From Glandiceps talaboti (lineage: Eukaryota; Hemichordata; Enteropneusta; Spengelidae): a DNA stretch of 64,000 nt. The translations under genes and the position numbers were made by a program. The stretch spans positions 655,001 through 719,000 of the forward strand of contig NC_135565.1 of NCBI RefSeq assembly GCF_964340395.1, in the 5' to 3' direction. This document shows positions 14,787 to 28,198 of this stretch, piece after piece (positions within the stretch are counted from its first letter, which is position 1; each line of letters begins with the position of its first letter). Under the pieces are notes generated by a model. That model ran no database searches and was not told where the DNA came from. It saw nothing but the letters and a program-made list of their open reading frames with translations.

Positions 14787-15040
14787 AGTAAGTTATTGTA
14801 GCTACAAACAATTTGCAAATAAACACTCTTTCAGTTGCAACTAGTACAGTTTTAAGTGAATTCTGTTAATAATACATAAATTCCTAAAATAGACATACTG
14901 GTCACAAGTAATACAATTAATACATTCCCAATATTTCCTTTCAAGACAAGGAAAACATGATTGACCTAAGGAGCCTTGTCACTTTGAGTTGAAGACACAG
15001 TGACAATTTTTTAAAGTCCTTGGTATTTTTTGGCTGAAGG
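14787..15040. other. Unique intron spacer between two arrays
   Basis: AT-rich unique DNA between the 36-bp and 46-bp arrays, with no coding or mobile signal. Confidence 0.5.
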
Positions 15041-16255
15041 GGACTAATAATTTTACAAGTATATCTATGAAAAATTAAAAATATTGGAGACTAATAATTG
15101 CACAAGTATATCTATGAAAAATTAAAAATATTGGGACTAATAATTTTATGAAAAATTCTATGAAAAATTAGAAATATTGGGGACTAATAATTGCACAAGT
15201 ACATCTATGAAAAATTAAAAATATTGGGGACTAATAATTTTACAAGTATATCTATGAAAAATTAGAAATATTGAGGAATAATAATTGCACAAGTATATCT
15301 ATGAAAAATTAGAAATATTGGGACTAATAATTTTACAAGTATATCTATGAAAAATTAGAAATATTGGGGACTAATAATTGCACAAGTATATCTATGAAAA
15401 ATTAGAAATATTGGGACTAATAATTTTACAAGTATATCTATGAAAAATTAGAAATATTGGGACTAATAATTTTACAAGTATATCTATGAAAAATTAGAAA
15501 TATTGGGACTAATAATTGCACAAGTATATCTATGAAAAATTAGAAATATTGGGACTAATAATTTTACAAGTATATCCATGAAAAATTAGAAATATTGGGG
15601 AATAATAATTGCACATTGTTAGTATATCTATGAAATATTAGAAATATTGGGGACTAATAATTGCACAAGTATATCTATGAAAAATTAGAAATATTGGGAC
15701 TAATAATTGCACAAGTATATCTATGAAAAATTAGAAATATTGGGACTAATAATTGCACAAGTACATCTATGAAAAATTAGAAATATTGGGGACTAATAAT
15801 TGCACAAGTACATCTATGAAAAATTAGAAATATTGGGGAATAATAATTGCACATTGTCAGTATATCTATGAAAAATTAGAAATATTGGGGACTAATAATT
15901 GCACAAGTATATCTATGAAAAATTAGAAATATTGGGACTAATAATTTTACAAGTATATCTATGAAAAATTAGAAATATTGGGGAATAATAATTGCACAAG
16001 TACATCTATGAAAAATTAGAAATATTGGGACTAATAATTTTACAAGTACATCTATGAAAAATTAGAAATATTGGAGACTAATAATTGCACAAGTATATCT
16101 ATGAAAAATTAGAAATATTGGGGAATAATAATTTTACAAGTATATCTATGAAAAATTAGAAATATTGGGACTAATAATTTTACAAGTATATCTATGAAAA
16201 ATTAGAAATATTGGGGACTAATAATTGCACAAGTATATCTATGAAAAATTAGAAA
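15041..16255. repeat. 45-47 bp AT-rich minisatellite (about 26 units)
   Basis: Units share AAAAATTAGAAATATTGGG and alternate between TAATAATTTTACAAG and TAATAATTGCACAAG. Some units have extra bases (GCACATTGTTAG). The preceding 14,787-15,040 is unique intron without coding signal. Confidence 0.9.
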
Positions 16256-16393
16256 GAAATAATAGTTTTGATGATTTTGATTGAAAAAAGAAGCATATAA
16301 TAATGGCTAAGCCTATAATTGAGGTGGCATAAATCCCAGTGGTTGTTTGCTCTACTTCTACTTGGCTTATGCATGTATAACTCAAGGTAAAAA

Positions 16394-16995
16394 TGTAACA
16401 GTTCTCTACATATGTAGGGGGTGATATCAAAATGTAACAGTTCTCTACATATGTAGGGGGTGATATCAAAATGTAACAGTTCTCTACATATGTAGGGGGT
16501 GATATCAAAATGTAACAGTTCTCTACATATGTAGGGGGTGATATCAAAATGTAACAGTTCTCTACATATTTAGGGGGTGATATCAAAATGTAACAGTTCT
16601 CTACATATTTAGGGGGTGATATCAAAATGTAACAGTTCTCTACATATTTAGGGGGTGATATCAAAATGTAACAGTTCTCTACATATTTAGGGGGTGATAT
16701 CAAAATGTAACAGTTCTCTACATATGTAGGGGTGATATCAAAATGTAACAGTTCTCTACATATTTAGGGGGTGATATCAAAATGTAACAGTTCTCTACAT
16801 ATTTAGGGGGTGATATCAAAATGTAACAGTTCTCTACATATTTAGGGGGTGATATCAAAATGTAACAGTTCTCTACATATTTAGGGGGTGATATCAAAAT
16901 GTAACAGTTCTCTACATATTTAGGGGGTGATATCAAAATATAACAGTTCTCTACATATTTAGGGGGTGATATCAAAATATAACAGTTCTCTACAC
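16394..16995. repeat. 39-bp minisatellite (about 15 units)
   Basis: Units contain AACAGTTCTCTACATAT followed by GTAG or TTAG and GGGGGTGATATCAAAAT. The unit is a multiple of three, which produces the minus-strand frame SPPKYVENCYILI. A 1-nt loss at about 16,730 splits it. The array is 107 bp from the exon F donor and does not resemble exon F. Confidence 0.92.
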
Positions 16996-17102
16996 AGATA
17001 GAAACACTCAAATTGCAATCTGTACCCTGACTTTAGCTAGCTCAGAATTAGTCAGTAACAGATAGAACCACTCTAAGGAATCCTGGTATCATCAATACAT
17101 AC

Positions 17103-17268
17103 CTGACTATGATGACCTGTTGTTACCATGGTTACCATTTTTGTGGTTGGTACAGACAGATCTGTTTGGTTGCAAGGGTTGCTATGGATTGGCCTTCTCT
17201 TCCCTCTGTTTGATGATGGTTGCTCCTCATTGTACTTTCTCTGTAGTCTCTCATAGGTTGCCTGCCTC
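17103..17268 (-). CDS. Exon F of the same gene, short charged helix
   Basis: This 166-nt exon lies on the minus strand. The acceptor is AACAATTATAG and the donor CATAGTCAG|GTATGT. It enters with 1 nt and ends in phase 0. The peptide opens with a charged, helix-prone stretch, RQATYERLQRKYNEE. It then becomes basic and Asn/Pro/Ser-rich (NRGKRRPIHSNPCNQ), and ends Thr/Met/Val-rich with GHHSQ. The following exon opens with another charged stretch, so the two together may form a short coiled coil across the junction (inference). The family was not recognised. The intron that follows is the longest in the window (about 14 kb) and is almost all tandem repeat. Confidence 0.75.
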
Positions 17269-18851
17269 CTATAATTGTTAATATATAAATTATGTCATAC
17301 AAACTACATGGAGGCATCACTGAAGAGATTACTTTCACCTCTAAATCACTTGATTGTTAGTTAGATGAAGTTTAGAAATCAAGGTACAAACCTCTCAGTT
17401 ACATGTCCATTAATTTTTTTTCTTTTTCAAATCCCATTAAGTGCAGTTGTGCACTGTCCACTATACTATCACACAAAATTCATTAGTATTGAAATGAGAG
17501 AAACTTTGTTAAAACATTTTGGAATTTTTTTGACACCATAAATGCAATCAAAAACTGTGAGTGTTGTTTGAATTCACTGACATACAGGATATTAAATTAA
17601 TGTCTAGCCTAGGGTGTGACCAGGTTAGCCAAGCTGAAAAGACCGGTTGGCCAATTTATATGTGGCATCTTACCAAAGCCATCATATTCTTAGTTGGCAT
17701 CTAGCCAAAATCACCATAAACTAAATTGGCATCTTGCCAAGCCATCATATACTACAATGGTTAGTTGGCATCTTGCCAAGCCATCATATACTACAATGGT
17801 TAGTTGGCATCTTGCCAAGCCATCATATACTAAGTTGGCATCTTGCCAAATTAATCATAGATTACAAATGACAATTTGCCAAGTTATCATATTTTTATTG
17901 GCAGTTTACCAAATCCATTATAAACCCATCATGCATTACTTTTATAAAATCATTAACAACACTATATAAAGCCAAACTGTGGTTGCCAGGATCATTCAAC
18001 TTTTACCATTAACAACATTAAAGCCAATCTATGGTTGCACTGGTAATTCATTAAATGAGCCAGGCATGATGATTGCAGGACCAGCACCTAATGCCCGTAA
18101 TGATTGCAGGACTGCATTTCTTGTATTGTAATAATGGCCAGCATTGACATATCTGGTTATGCATTTGTAAGCAACTCTATAATTGTCTAACAAGTCAAGT
18201 TACATTGCTGTGGAAGATACATTGTATTTTCTCAAGATGCATGAATTCTGACATTTCAACAAAGAGCCATTAATATTGGCATCTCTGATGTCAAGTTAGG
18301 TGACATCTTGATATAGTGTATAGTGATATAGCTGGGCCTTGTGAACACACACCATCGTTCTGATAGTGTGTTTGTAAGTCCTACAACATCACATAGCTTA
18401 GTACTAGTAAAACACATGATGTATAACTCTATAGATGTACAATCCAACTAACATCATCTCTCTTACAGTACATGTAGATTTTTCATTGTACAAATAACTT
18501 TGCATTGTACAATGTGTTATGTGACATGTGACAGTAAAATTATGATACATGTAACTTCACAACATGCAACATACCAACATTCCAGATATCTGTCTATATC
18601 TTACTTATCCTATGACAAATACAATCTCAGGAATCAGCAGTTCATCAATTTCAAACTTGAATGTACATCAATACAATCCAAGTTCTTCATTTTTTGGGCT
18701 CAGATTTTGAAATATTGTCTAGTACAGACTTGCAGCTTTGATAAACAAAATTAAACATGAACAAGCACTCATCGTAGAAGACTCAGCCACCACAATGGAT
18801 GTTTAGAGAGAATTACCACCAGTCATGGTAGTGTGCTGTATTAGATTGTAT
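17269..18851. other. Intron between exons E and F, with short 39-bp repeats
   Basis: A short degenerate tandem based on TTGGCATCTTGCCAAGCCAT runs from about 17,690 to 17,850, with further diverged copies to about 17,930. The rest is unique AT-rich intron. Short ORFs at 17,694-17,969, 18,256-18,447 and 18,500-18,754 show no splice or codon support, and I see no gene in it. Confidence 0.5.
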
Positions 18852-19076
18852 GAAATATAGTGCCAATGGTGTTGTAGCACAACTGTATAATTGATTGAAT
18901 ATTTGCATACATTTTTTGAATGTTTATTTATTTGTCTATTAATCCCTGTTGTTATCTTTGCAATATAAGTGATCATTTGGCTGTTGTTGCTATGCTATGG
19001 GTGTGATCTTTTTGTTAGGAACATTTACATAGCAAAATTGTACATTTTTTGAATGTTTATTCAATTGTCTATTTAA

Positions 19077-19201
19077 TCAATAAACCACCCCCTGGGGATG
19101 GTATACCAAGAGGTTTGGACCAGTGAACGAAATATCGCTCGTGCATATATTTCGTTCACAGGTCAAAACTGAGTGGCATACCATCCCCAGGGGTGATTTA
19201 C
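19077..19201. repeat. Imperfect ~125-bp palindrome
   Basis: The left arm contains CCCCTGGGGATGGTATACC and GTGAACGAAATAT. The right arm contains ATATTTCGTTCAC and GGCATACCATCCCCAGGGG, the reverse complement of the left with a few mismatches. This is a foldback or MITE-like hairpin at the left edge of the insertion in copy 2. Confidence 0.75.
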
Positions 19202-20180
19202 TGCTATAATTATTTTATACCAGTATACTGAAAATATCGGAAACATAAGAACTAACGTTTTCTGTTTTTATTTGCACCCCCCCTCCTGAATAGTTTGTAT
19301 AACAATAAAGCTGCTTTGAAGACAGCTGATCCTCAACCATGACATTAATGTCGTGCAGTGACTGGATTTATTTTATCTGCTAGTCATTTCTAGGGATAAT
19401 CTGTAAATTGATCGGCTCATTAAAAGTATACAGTAATGAATAAACTCAAGGTATAAACTTGAAGTGCTTATTGAATACAGCATGCCTTGTGCCTGACTCG
19501 GTGGAGTGAGACGATAGACATGGCGACAGGTTGATATTTACAATTTATTTATATTACTGGAAGTTATGTCAGTAGATTTTCGGGTTTGAGGTTTACCCTC
19601 TCGGATTGATGACTGATACTCTAGGACAGGATTGCAGACAAATTTTTATTTAGATTAATGGTAAGTCGGCCAGTGTAAGCTCTTACAATTGCTTCATTTT
19701 TATGACAGGACAGCTCACTTGTTTCCACTCCAGCCGAGATTAGACAGTAGAACTGATCTTGTGCATGTCTAGACCTTAGTAGGCGATGATTTGTACAAAT
19801 ACGTGATAACTTGGCTGCTTTCGAAATTTCCTTCATAATTTTCCATAAAATATTGTCTCATTGAGAAAATCCTCCTCTAACAATTCGCAGCGTTCACTAT
19901 ATCAATATCATGGTGGACTACAACGTTCGTAGACGAACAGTGAACATCAAAATTTGGACACATGCTAACTGTTCATTATCGCTCATTTTAGATATGCTAG
20001 TTCAATGTCTAAACCAATCACATCTCTTGATTTGCGCCATAATTTTTCTGGTATAATACAATACATATTGTTGTCTTGGCTGGGAGGTGTTATTATTTAT
20101 TGTTCTTTTTTTTTGTCAATGTAAACTTTTCAGGTAAACCTCATGTCACTATAATAAACAATTATACTATACTATACTAT
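19202..20180. other. Nested insertion interior, no gene recognised
   Basis: This stretch has higher GC and more CpG than the surroundings and no long open frame. The minus-strand 71-codon ORF at 19,621-19,836 has no recognisable domain. It ends with four or five TATAC repeats. Confidence 0.4.
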
Positions 20181-20489
20181 ACTATCTTTGCAATATACCT
20201 GATTATTTGGCTGTTGCTATGAGTGTGGTCCTGTTGCTAGGCACATTTATGTACATTTCTTGCATGTTTATTCAATTGTCTATTCATCACTGTTGTTATC
20301 TTTGTGATATGCGTGATCATTTGGCTGTTGCTATGGGCATGGTCTTGTTGATAGGTACATTTGCATATGTTTTTTGAATGTTTGTTCACTTGTCTAAAAA
20401 TCCTGTTTGTTATCTTTGTGAAATACACCACCATTTGGCTGTTGCTATGGGCATGGTCATGGTTGTTATGGATATTTGCTGGGGGGGGG

Positions 20490-20900
20490 GGTAATTGTGT
20501 CCCTTTACCTAGGTGAACAATACCAGTATGGACACAATTAATTCTATTGTGTCCCTTCTACCTAGGTGAACAATACCAGTATGGACACAATTAATTCTAT
20601 TGTGTCCCTTTACCTAGGTGAACAATACCAGTATGGACACAATTAATTCTATTGTGTCCCTTTACCTAGGTGAACAATACCAGTATGGACACAATTAATT
20701 CTATTGTGTCCCTTTACTTAGGTGAACAATACCAGTATGGTCACAATTAATTATATTGTGTCCCTTTACCTAGGTGAACAATACCAGTATGGACACAATA
20801 AATTCTATTGTGTCCCTTTACCTAGGTGAACAATACCAGTATGGACACAATAAATTCTATTGTGTCCCTTTACCTAGGTGAACAATACCAGTATGGACAC
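20490..20900. repeat. 52-bp minisatellite with inverted ends in each unit
   Basis: About eight units. Each begins TTGTGTCC and ends GGACACAA, so a single unit can fold. The centre is TTTACCTAGGTGAACAATACC. CCTAGG gives a donor-like AG|GT on both strands (AG|GTGAAC and AG|GTAAAG). The following 20,901-21,232 is intron with short (GATA)n and (GAAT)n runs at 21,098-21,147. Confidence 0.9.
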
Positions 20901-21232
20901 ACTGTTGTCAACAATTAGTAAGACAGAGTCAGTATCTGGTTCAGTATTAAATCAGTTAAACACTTGCCATGCAAGGCCATGCATAAAAAACAAAGGTGGT
21001 GAAAAGTGACACTAACACCGCAAAAACACACCAAATGATTAAAAGTGATGATTAAAGTCAGAATAACATGCACAGGGTGAGTATGACAAACAGATATGGA
21101 TAGATAGATAGATAGATAGATAAATGAATGAATGAATGAATGAATGAAACCAGGAGTAACTACACCCTTTAAGTAGTGAACATCTCTTTTGTATATAGTT
21201 TGTACAGACACATATGTACACAAATTAATTAC

Positions 21233-21425
21233 CCTCTGGATGACTTTGTCTCACTGGTTGTCATGGTAACAGACTTGGATGATGTTGCCATGGTAGTTGA
21301 CGATTGTAATTTATGTTTGTGTAGAGGTGGATCATCACTATCACTAGTACTAGCAGAGTATCGTCTTTGTGTGGTGTGGCTCTCTATTTCACTAGTCATT
21401 AAATCTGAATCTACACTATAATGTC
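21233..21425 (-). CDS. Exon E of the same gene
   Basis: This 193-nt exon lies on the minus strand. The acceptor is GTTTTGTGTTACAG and the donor AGAGG|GTAATT. It enters with 2 nt and leaves in phase 2. The peptide begins HYSVDSDLMTSEIESHTTQ, continues RRYSASTSDSDDPPLHKHK, and ends in a Ser/Thr-rich tail with two MATSS/MTTSE-like stretches and SSRG. It is acidic-serine and disorder-prone, with no known domain visible. The Gly at the junction is completed by the G that starts exon F. A GGGTAA context allows donor use one base either way, but only the GT at 21,231-21,232 keeps the frame. Confidence 0.75.
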
Positions 21426-21835
21426 CTGTAACACAAAACAACCATTGATATGGATGACAAGGATATCAGAGTAGAAGAGAAAGTTATGAAACCTACAATC
21501 CATACACTCTTTGTTTTTGAAGCATTGTGCTAATAGTATGCTTGGTGTCTGGAGGAAGTTATTATCAAACTTGTAAGCAAGCTTATCCAGCTTTGCAACT
21601 GACTATGGCAAAAAATATATTTTATTAAATAAACATTTACAGCTTCACACAGATCAATTCAATGTCCCCAGATAAGCATTACAATTTATATATCACACAA
21701 TATTGATTTTAAAGCGTACACACAATACAATATTATTTGCTATATTAGCACTTCAATTCACACCAATTGCTAACACAGGCAATCAGGGTTTTCACTACAT
21801 TTTTTTCAGTAGGAGAAATAAGTATATGAAGTGGA
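21426..21835. other. Intron between exons D and E, unique part
   Basis: AT-rich DNA with no array, no exon-like frame and no recognised mobile element. Confidence 0.5.
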
Positions 21836-23990
21836 GAGGATAGTGGGGCATAGCACTGTACTGGGCTCATGGCATGACAGGGGTAGAGGTCACTGGGGCA
21901 TAGCACTGTACTGGGCTCATGGCATGACAGGGGTAGAGGTCACTGGGGCATAGCACTGTACTGGGCTCATGGCATGACAGGGGTAGAGGTCACTGGGGCA
22001 TAGCACTGTACTGGGCTCATGGCATGACAGGGGTAGAGGTCACTGGGGCATAGCACTGTACTGGGCTCATGGCATGACAGGGGTAGAGGTCACTGGGGCA
22101 TAGCACTGTACTGGGCTCATGGCATGACAGGGGTAGAGGTCACTGGGGAGTAGCACTGTACTGGGCTCATGGCATGACAGGGGTAGAGGTCACTGGGGCA
22201 TAGCACTGTACTGGGCTCATGGCATGACAGGGGTAGAGGTCACTGGGGCATAGCACTGTACTGGGCTCATGGCATGACAGGGGTAGAGGTCACTGGGGAG
22301 TAGCACTGTACTGGGCTCATGGCATGACAGGGGTAGAGGTCACTGGGGCATAGCACTGTACTGGGCTCATGGCATGACAGGGGTAGAGGTCACTGGGGCA
22401 TAGCACTGTACTGGGCTCATGGCATGACAGGGGTAGAGGTCACTGGGGCATAGCACTGTACTGGGCTCATGGCATGACAGGGGTAGAGGTCACTGGGGCA
22501 TAGCACTGTACTGGGCTCATGGCATGACAGGGGTAGAGGTCACTGGGGCATAGCACTGTACTGGGCTCATGGCATGACAGGGGTAGAGGTCACTGGGGAG
22601 TAGCACTGTACTGGGCTCATGGCATGACAGGGGTAGAGGTCACTGGGGCATAGCACTGTACTGGGCTCATGGCATGACAGGGGTAGAGGTCACTGGGGCA
22701 TAGCACTGTACTGGGCTCATGGCATGACAGGGGTAGAGGTCACTGGGGAGTAGCACTGTACTGGGCTCATGGCATGACAGGGGTAGAGGTCACTGGGGCA
22801 TAGCACTGTACTGGGCTCATGGCATGACAGGGGTAGAGGTCACTGGGGAGTAGCACTGTACTGGGCTCATGGCATGACAGGGGTAGAGGTCATTGGGGCA
22901 TAGCACTGTACTGGGTTCATGGCATGACAGGGGTAGAGGTCACTGGGGAGTAGCACTGCATGCAGTATATGTACTGGGCTCATGGCATGACAGGGGTAGA
23001 GGTCATTGGGGCATAGCACTGTACTGGGTTCATGGCATGACAGGGGTAGAGGTCATTGGGGCATAGCACTGTACTGGGTTCATGGCATGACAGGGGTAGA
23101 GGTCATTGGGGCATAGCACTGTACTGGGCTCATGGCATGACAGGGGTAGAGGTCATTGGGGCATAGCACTGTACTGGGTTCATGGCATGACAGGGGTAGA
23201 GGTCACTGGGGAGTAGCACTGTACTGGGCTCATGGCATGACAGGGGTAGAGGTCATTGGGGCATAGCACTGTACTGGGCTCATGGCATGACAGGGGTAGA
23301 GGTCACTGGGGAGTAGCACTGTACTGGGCTCATGGCATGACAGGGGTAGAGGTCACTGGGGAATAGCACTGTACTGGGCTCATGGCATGACAGGGGTAGA
23401 GGTCACTGGGGCATAGCACTGTACTGGGTTCATGGCATGACAGGGGTAGAGGTCATTGGGGCATAGCACTGTACTGGGCTCATGGCATGACAGGGGTAGA
23501 GGTCATTGGGGCATAGCACTGTACTGGGTTCATGGCATGACAGGGGTAGAGGTCATTGGGGCATAGCACTGTACTGGGCTCATGGCATGACAGGGGTAGA
23601 GGTCATTGGGGCATAGCACTGTACTGGGCTCATGGCATGACAGGGGTAGAGGTCACTGGGGAGTAGCACTGTACTGGGCTCATGGCATGACAGGGGTAGA
23701 GGTCATTGGGGCATAGCACTGTACTGGGCTCATGGCATGACAGGGGTAGAGGTCATTGGGGCATAGCACTGTATTGGGCTCATGGCATGACAGGGGTAGA
23801 GGTCATTGGGGAGTAGCACTGTACTGGGTTCATGGCATGACAGGGGTAGAGGTCACTGGGGAGTAGCACTGTACTGGGTTCATGGCATGACAGGGGTAGA
23901 GGTCACTGGGGCATAGCACTGTACTGGGCTCATGGCATGACAGGGGTAGAGGTCATTGGGGCATAGCACTGTACTGGGCTCATGGCATGA
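21836..23990. repeat. 50-bp GC-richer minisatellite (about 43 units)
   Basis: Units share TAGCACTGTACTGGGCTCAT, then GGCATGACAGGGGTAGAGGT. Variants are CACTGGGGCA, CACTGGGGAG and CATTGGGGCA. The right half (after about 22,870) is more mixed than the left, where runs of identical units indicate recent homogenisation. One unit near 22,955 carries an extra TGCAGTATAT. 23,991-24,544 is unique intron without a gene. Confidence 0.95.
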
Positions 23991-24544
23991 TGGGGGAGAG
24001 TATGAGAGGAGGTTCTAGTAAACTGATTTTTAAAAAAAAACAATTGAGATGCCATTTCATGAAATCTTTAAAACTTACTCATTTGAATCCAATCAAAACA
24101 TTTATATAATTATCTAAAATGTTTAATAATGAAGAGAAGTAACTTTGGAGAATGTCTCTCTTACAACATTGCACCAGCTGTAGATAAAACTCTTACAGTC
24201 ATTCACACTGGGTAATAGCAGTAATGTTACAATAACTATCTACTACTTAATACAAATTAAACACTTTAGAGTTAAGACTAGGTCGTTGAGTCCTGAGATG
24301 AAATATCAAATTCAAAGGAAGCCAGCCACACAGTCATTTTCTACCCAATTATAAGTTAGTTATTACTGGGACAGTCACATAATGTTACATCATTCTAATA
24401 GATGGGGTTAACTCACTTGCATGAACCACCTTTGGTGCATAACTTCTCATTTAGGTAGACATGGTTAGAGATGATTGGATACCATGTTGACATCCAGACT
24501 AACTGAGGTGTACAACTATTGGATGACTAGATACCATGTTAACC

Positions 24545-27500
24545 TCATTTCATTTAGGACTGACTACCTCACTTCAGATAGGACTGACTACCTCACTTCA
24601 GATAGGACTGAATACCTCACTTCATTTAGGACTGAATACCTCACTTCAGATAGGACTGAATACCTCACTTCAGATAGGACTGAATACCTCACTTCATTTA
24701 GGACTGAATACCTCACTTCATTTAGGACTGACTACCTCACTTCAGATAGGGCTGAATACCTCACTTCATTTAGGACTGAATACCTCACTTCATTTAGGAC
24801 TGACTACCTCACTTCATTTAGGACTGACTACCTCACTTCAGATAGGGCTGAATACCTCACTTCATTTAGGACTGAATACCTCACTTCATTTAGGACTGAA
24901 TACTTCACTTCATTTAGGACTGAATACCTCACTTCAGATAGGGCTGAATACCTCACTTCAGATAGGACTGAATACCTCACTTCAGATAGGACTGACTACC
25001 TCACTTCAGATAGGACTGAATACCTCACTTCATTTAGGACTGAATACTTCACTTCATTTAGGACTGAATACCTCACTTCAGATAGGGCTGAATACCTCAC
25101 TTCAGATAGGACTGACTACCTCACTTCAGATAGGACTGAATAACTCACTTCATTTAGGACTGAATACCTAACTTCAGATAGGACTGAATACCTCACTTCA
25201 TTTAGGATTGAATACCTCACTTCATTTAGGACTGAATACCTCACTTCAGATAGGACTGAATACCTCACTTCAGATAGGACTGAATACCTCACTTCATTTA
25301 GGACTGAATACCTCACTTCATTTAGGACTGAATAACTCACTTCATTTAGGACTGAATACCTCACTTCATTTAGGACTGAATACCTCACTTCATTTAGGAC
25401 TGAATACCTCACTTCATTTAGGACTGAATACCTCACTTCAGATAGGACTGACTACCTCAATTCAGATAGGACTGAATACTTCACTTCAGATTGGACTGAA
25501 TAACTCACTTCATTTAGGACTGAATACCTCACTTCATTTAGGACTGAATACCTCACTTCATTTAGGACTGAATACCTCACTTCAGATAGGACTGAATACC
25601 TCACTTCAGATAGGACTGAATACCTCACTTCATTTAGGACTGAATACCTCACTTCATTTAGGACTGAATACTTCACTTCAGATAGGACTGACTACCTCAC
25701 TTCATTTAGGACTGAATACCTCACTTCATTTAGGACTGAATAACTCACTTCATTTAGGACTGAATACCTCACTTCATTTAGGACTGAATACCTCACTTCA
25801 TTTAGAACTGAATACCTCACTTCATTTAGGACTGAATACCTCACTTCATTTAGGACTGAATACCTCACTTCATTTAGGACTGAATAACTCACTTCAGATA
25901 GGACTGAATACCTCACTTCATTTAGGACTGAATACCTCACTTCATTTAGGACTGAATACCTCACTTCATTTAGGACTGAATACCTCACTTCATTTAGGAC
26001 TGAATACCTCACTTCATTTAGGATTGAATACCTCACTTCATTTAGGACTGAATACCTCACTTCATTTAGGACTGAATACCTCACTTCAGATAGGACTGAA
26101 TACCTCACTTCATTTAGGACTGACTACCTCACTTCAGATAGGACTGAATACCTCACTTCATTTAGGACTGAATAACTCACTTCAGATAGGACTGAATACC
26201 TCACTTCATTTAGGACTGAATACCTCACTTCATTTAGGACTGAATACCTCACTTCAGATAGGACTGAATAACTCACTTCAGATAGGACTGAATAACTCAC
26301 TTCATTTAGGACTGAATACCTCACTTCATTTAGGACTGAATAACTCACTTCATTTAGGACTGAATACCTCACTTTATTTAGGACTGAATACCTCACTTCA
26401 TTTAGGACTGAATAACTCACTTCAGATAGGACTGAATACCTCACTTCAGATAGGACTGAATACCTCACTTCATTTAGGACTGAATACCTCACTTCATTTA
26501 GGACTGAATACCTCACTTCATTTAGGACTGACTACCTCACTTCATTTAGGACTGAATACCTCACTTCAGATAGGACTGAATACCTCACTTCATTTAGGAC
26601 TGAATACCTCACTTCATTTAGGACTGAATACCTCACTTCATTTAGGACTGAATACCTCACTTCAGATAGGACTGAATAACTCACTTCAGATAGGACTGAA
26701 TACCTCACTTCAGATAGGACTGAATACCTCACTTCATTTAGGACTGAATACCTCACTTCAGATAGGACTGAATACCTCACTTCATTTAGGACTGAATACC
26801 TCACTTCAGATAGGACTGAATACCTCACTTCATTTAGGACTGAATACCTCACTTCATTTAGGACTGAATACCTCACTTCATTTAGGACTGAATACCTCAC
26901 TTCAGATAGGACTGAATACCTCACTTCATTTAGGACTGAATACCTCACTTCATTTAGGACTGAATACTTCACTTCAGATAGGACTGAATAACTCACTTCA
27001 GATAGGACTGAATACCTCACTTCATTTAGGACTGAATACTAGTACCTCACTTCATTTAGGACTGAATACTTCACTTCATTTAGGACTGAATACCTCACTT
27101 CATTTAGGACTGAATACCTCACTTCAGATAGGACTGAATACCTCACTTCATTTAGGACTGAATACCTCACTTCATTTAGGACTGAATACCTCACTTCATT
27201 TAGGACTGAATACCTCACTTCATTTAGGACTGAATACTTCACTTCAGATAGGACTGAATAACTCACTTCAGATAGGACTGAATACCTCACTTCATTTAGG
27301 ACTGAATACTAGTACCTCACTTCATTTAGGACTGAATACCTCACTTCATTTAGGACTGAATACTTCACTTCAGATAGGACTGAATACCTCACTTCAGATA
27401 GGACTGAATACCTCACTTCAGATAGGACTGAATAACTCACTTCATTTAGGATTGAATACCTCACTTCATTTAGGACTGAATACCTCACTTCATTTAGGAC

Positions 27501-27890
27501 TGAATACCTCACTTCAGATAGGACTGAATACCTCACTTCATTTAGGACTGAATACCTCACTTCAGATAGGACTGAATACCTCACTTCAGATAGGACTGAA
27601 TAACTCACTTCATTTAGGATTGAATACCTCACTTCATTTAGGACTGAATACCTCACTTCATTTAGGACTGAATACCTCACTTCAGATAGGACTGAATACC
27701 TCACTTCATTTAGGATTGAATACCTCACTTCAGATAGGACTGACTACCTCACTTCAGATAGGACTGAATACCTCACTTCATTTAGGACTGAATACCTCAC
27801 TTCAGATAGGACTGACTACCTCACTTCAGATAGGACTGAATACCTCACTTCATTTAGGACTGACTACCTCACTTCATTTAGGACTGAATC
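24545..27890. repeat. 24-bp minisatellite (about 139 units)
   Basis: There are two main unit types that differ only as TCATTTAGG versus TCAGATAGG, each followed by ACTGAATACCTCACT. Length is a multiple of three, so long frames arise on both strands (SLHLGLNT and RYSVLNEV). Read on the gene strand, each unit contains GTGAG|GTATTC, a donor-like site. Two 6-nt insertions (ACTAGT) at about 27,037 and 27,307 are 270 bp apart. Confidence 0.95.
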
Positions 27891-27991
27891 ACTGCAGTCA
27901 AAATACTTACTGCTTGAAAAAACCCATCAACTAGTGAAACTAATAAAAATACTTGCATTACATGACACCACCATAATGTTGTTGTTATTAA

Positions 27992-28198
<207 letters not shown>

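Larger units (their letters stand above)
18852..20480 (+). mobile_element. Dispersed repeat family, copy 2, split by an insertion
   Basis: The 5' part starts at TAGTGCCAATGGTGTTGTAG and is followed by TAGCACAACT. It runs into the usual subrepeats up to CAATTGTCTATT (about 19,072). The same repeat resumes at about 20,186 with ATCTTTGCAATATACC and continues to 20,480. The ~1.1 kb between is foreign to the family and ends in a (TATAC)n tract, so it is a nested insertion of unknown class. Confidence 0.55.

Noticed and set aside
16239-17011. 154- and 97-codon minus-strand ORFs with SPPKYVENCYILI repeats
   Set aside because: These are frames of the 39-bp array, interrupted by a 1-nt deletion, with no exon similarity.
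20490-21232. Derivation of the 52-bp array from the exon E donor
   Set aside because: Only AATTAATTTGTGT.CAT is similar. The exon end itself is not in the unit and the array is 330 bp away, so this is not strong enough.
24475-27934. 908-codon plus-strand ORF and minus-strand ORFs in the 24-bp array
   Set aside because: Same cause: a 24-bp unit without stops in these frames. There is no unique coding sequence, start context or domain.
27906-27934. A 29-nt micro-exon on the minus strand (acceptor TTTTTATTAG, donor GTAAGT, peptide SLVDGFFQA)
   Set aside because: Its length would break the frame between exons D and E, which already fit each other. It could only be used with a second unseen exon.
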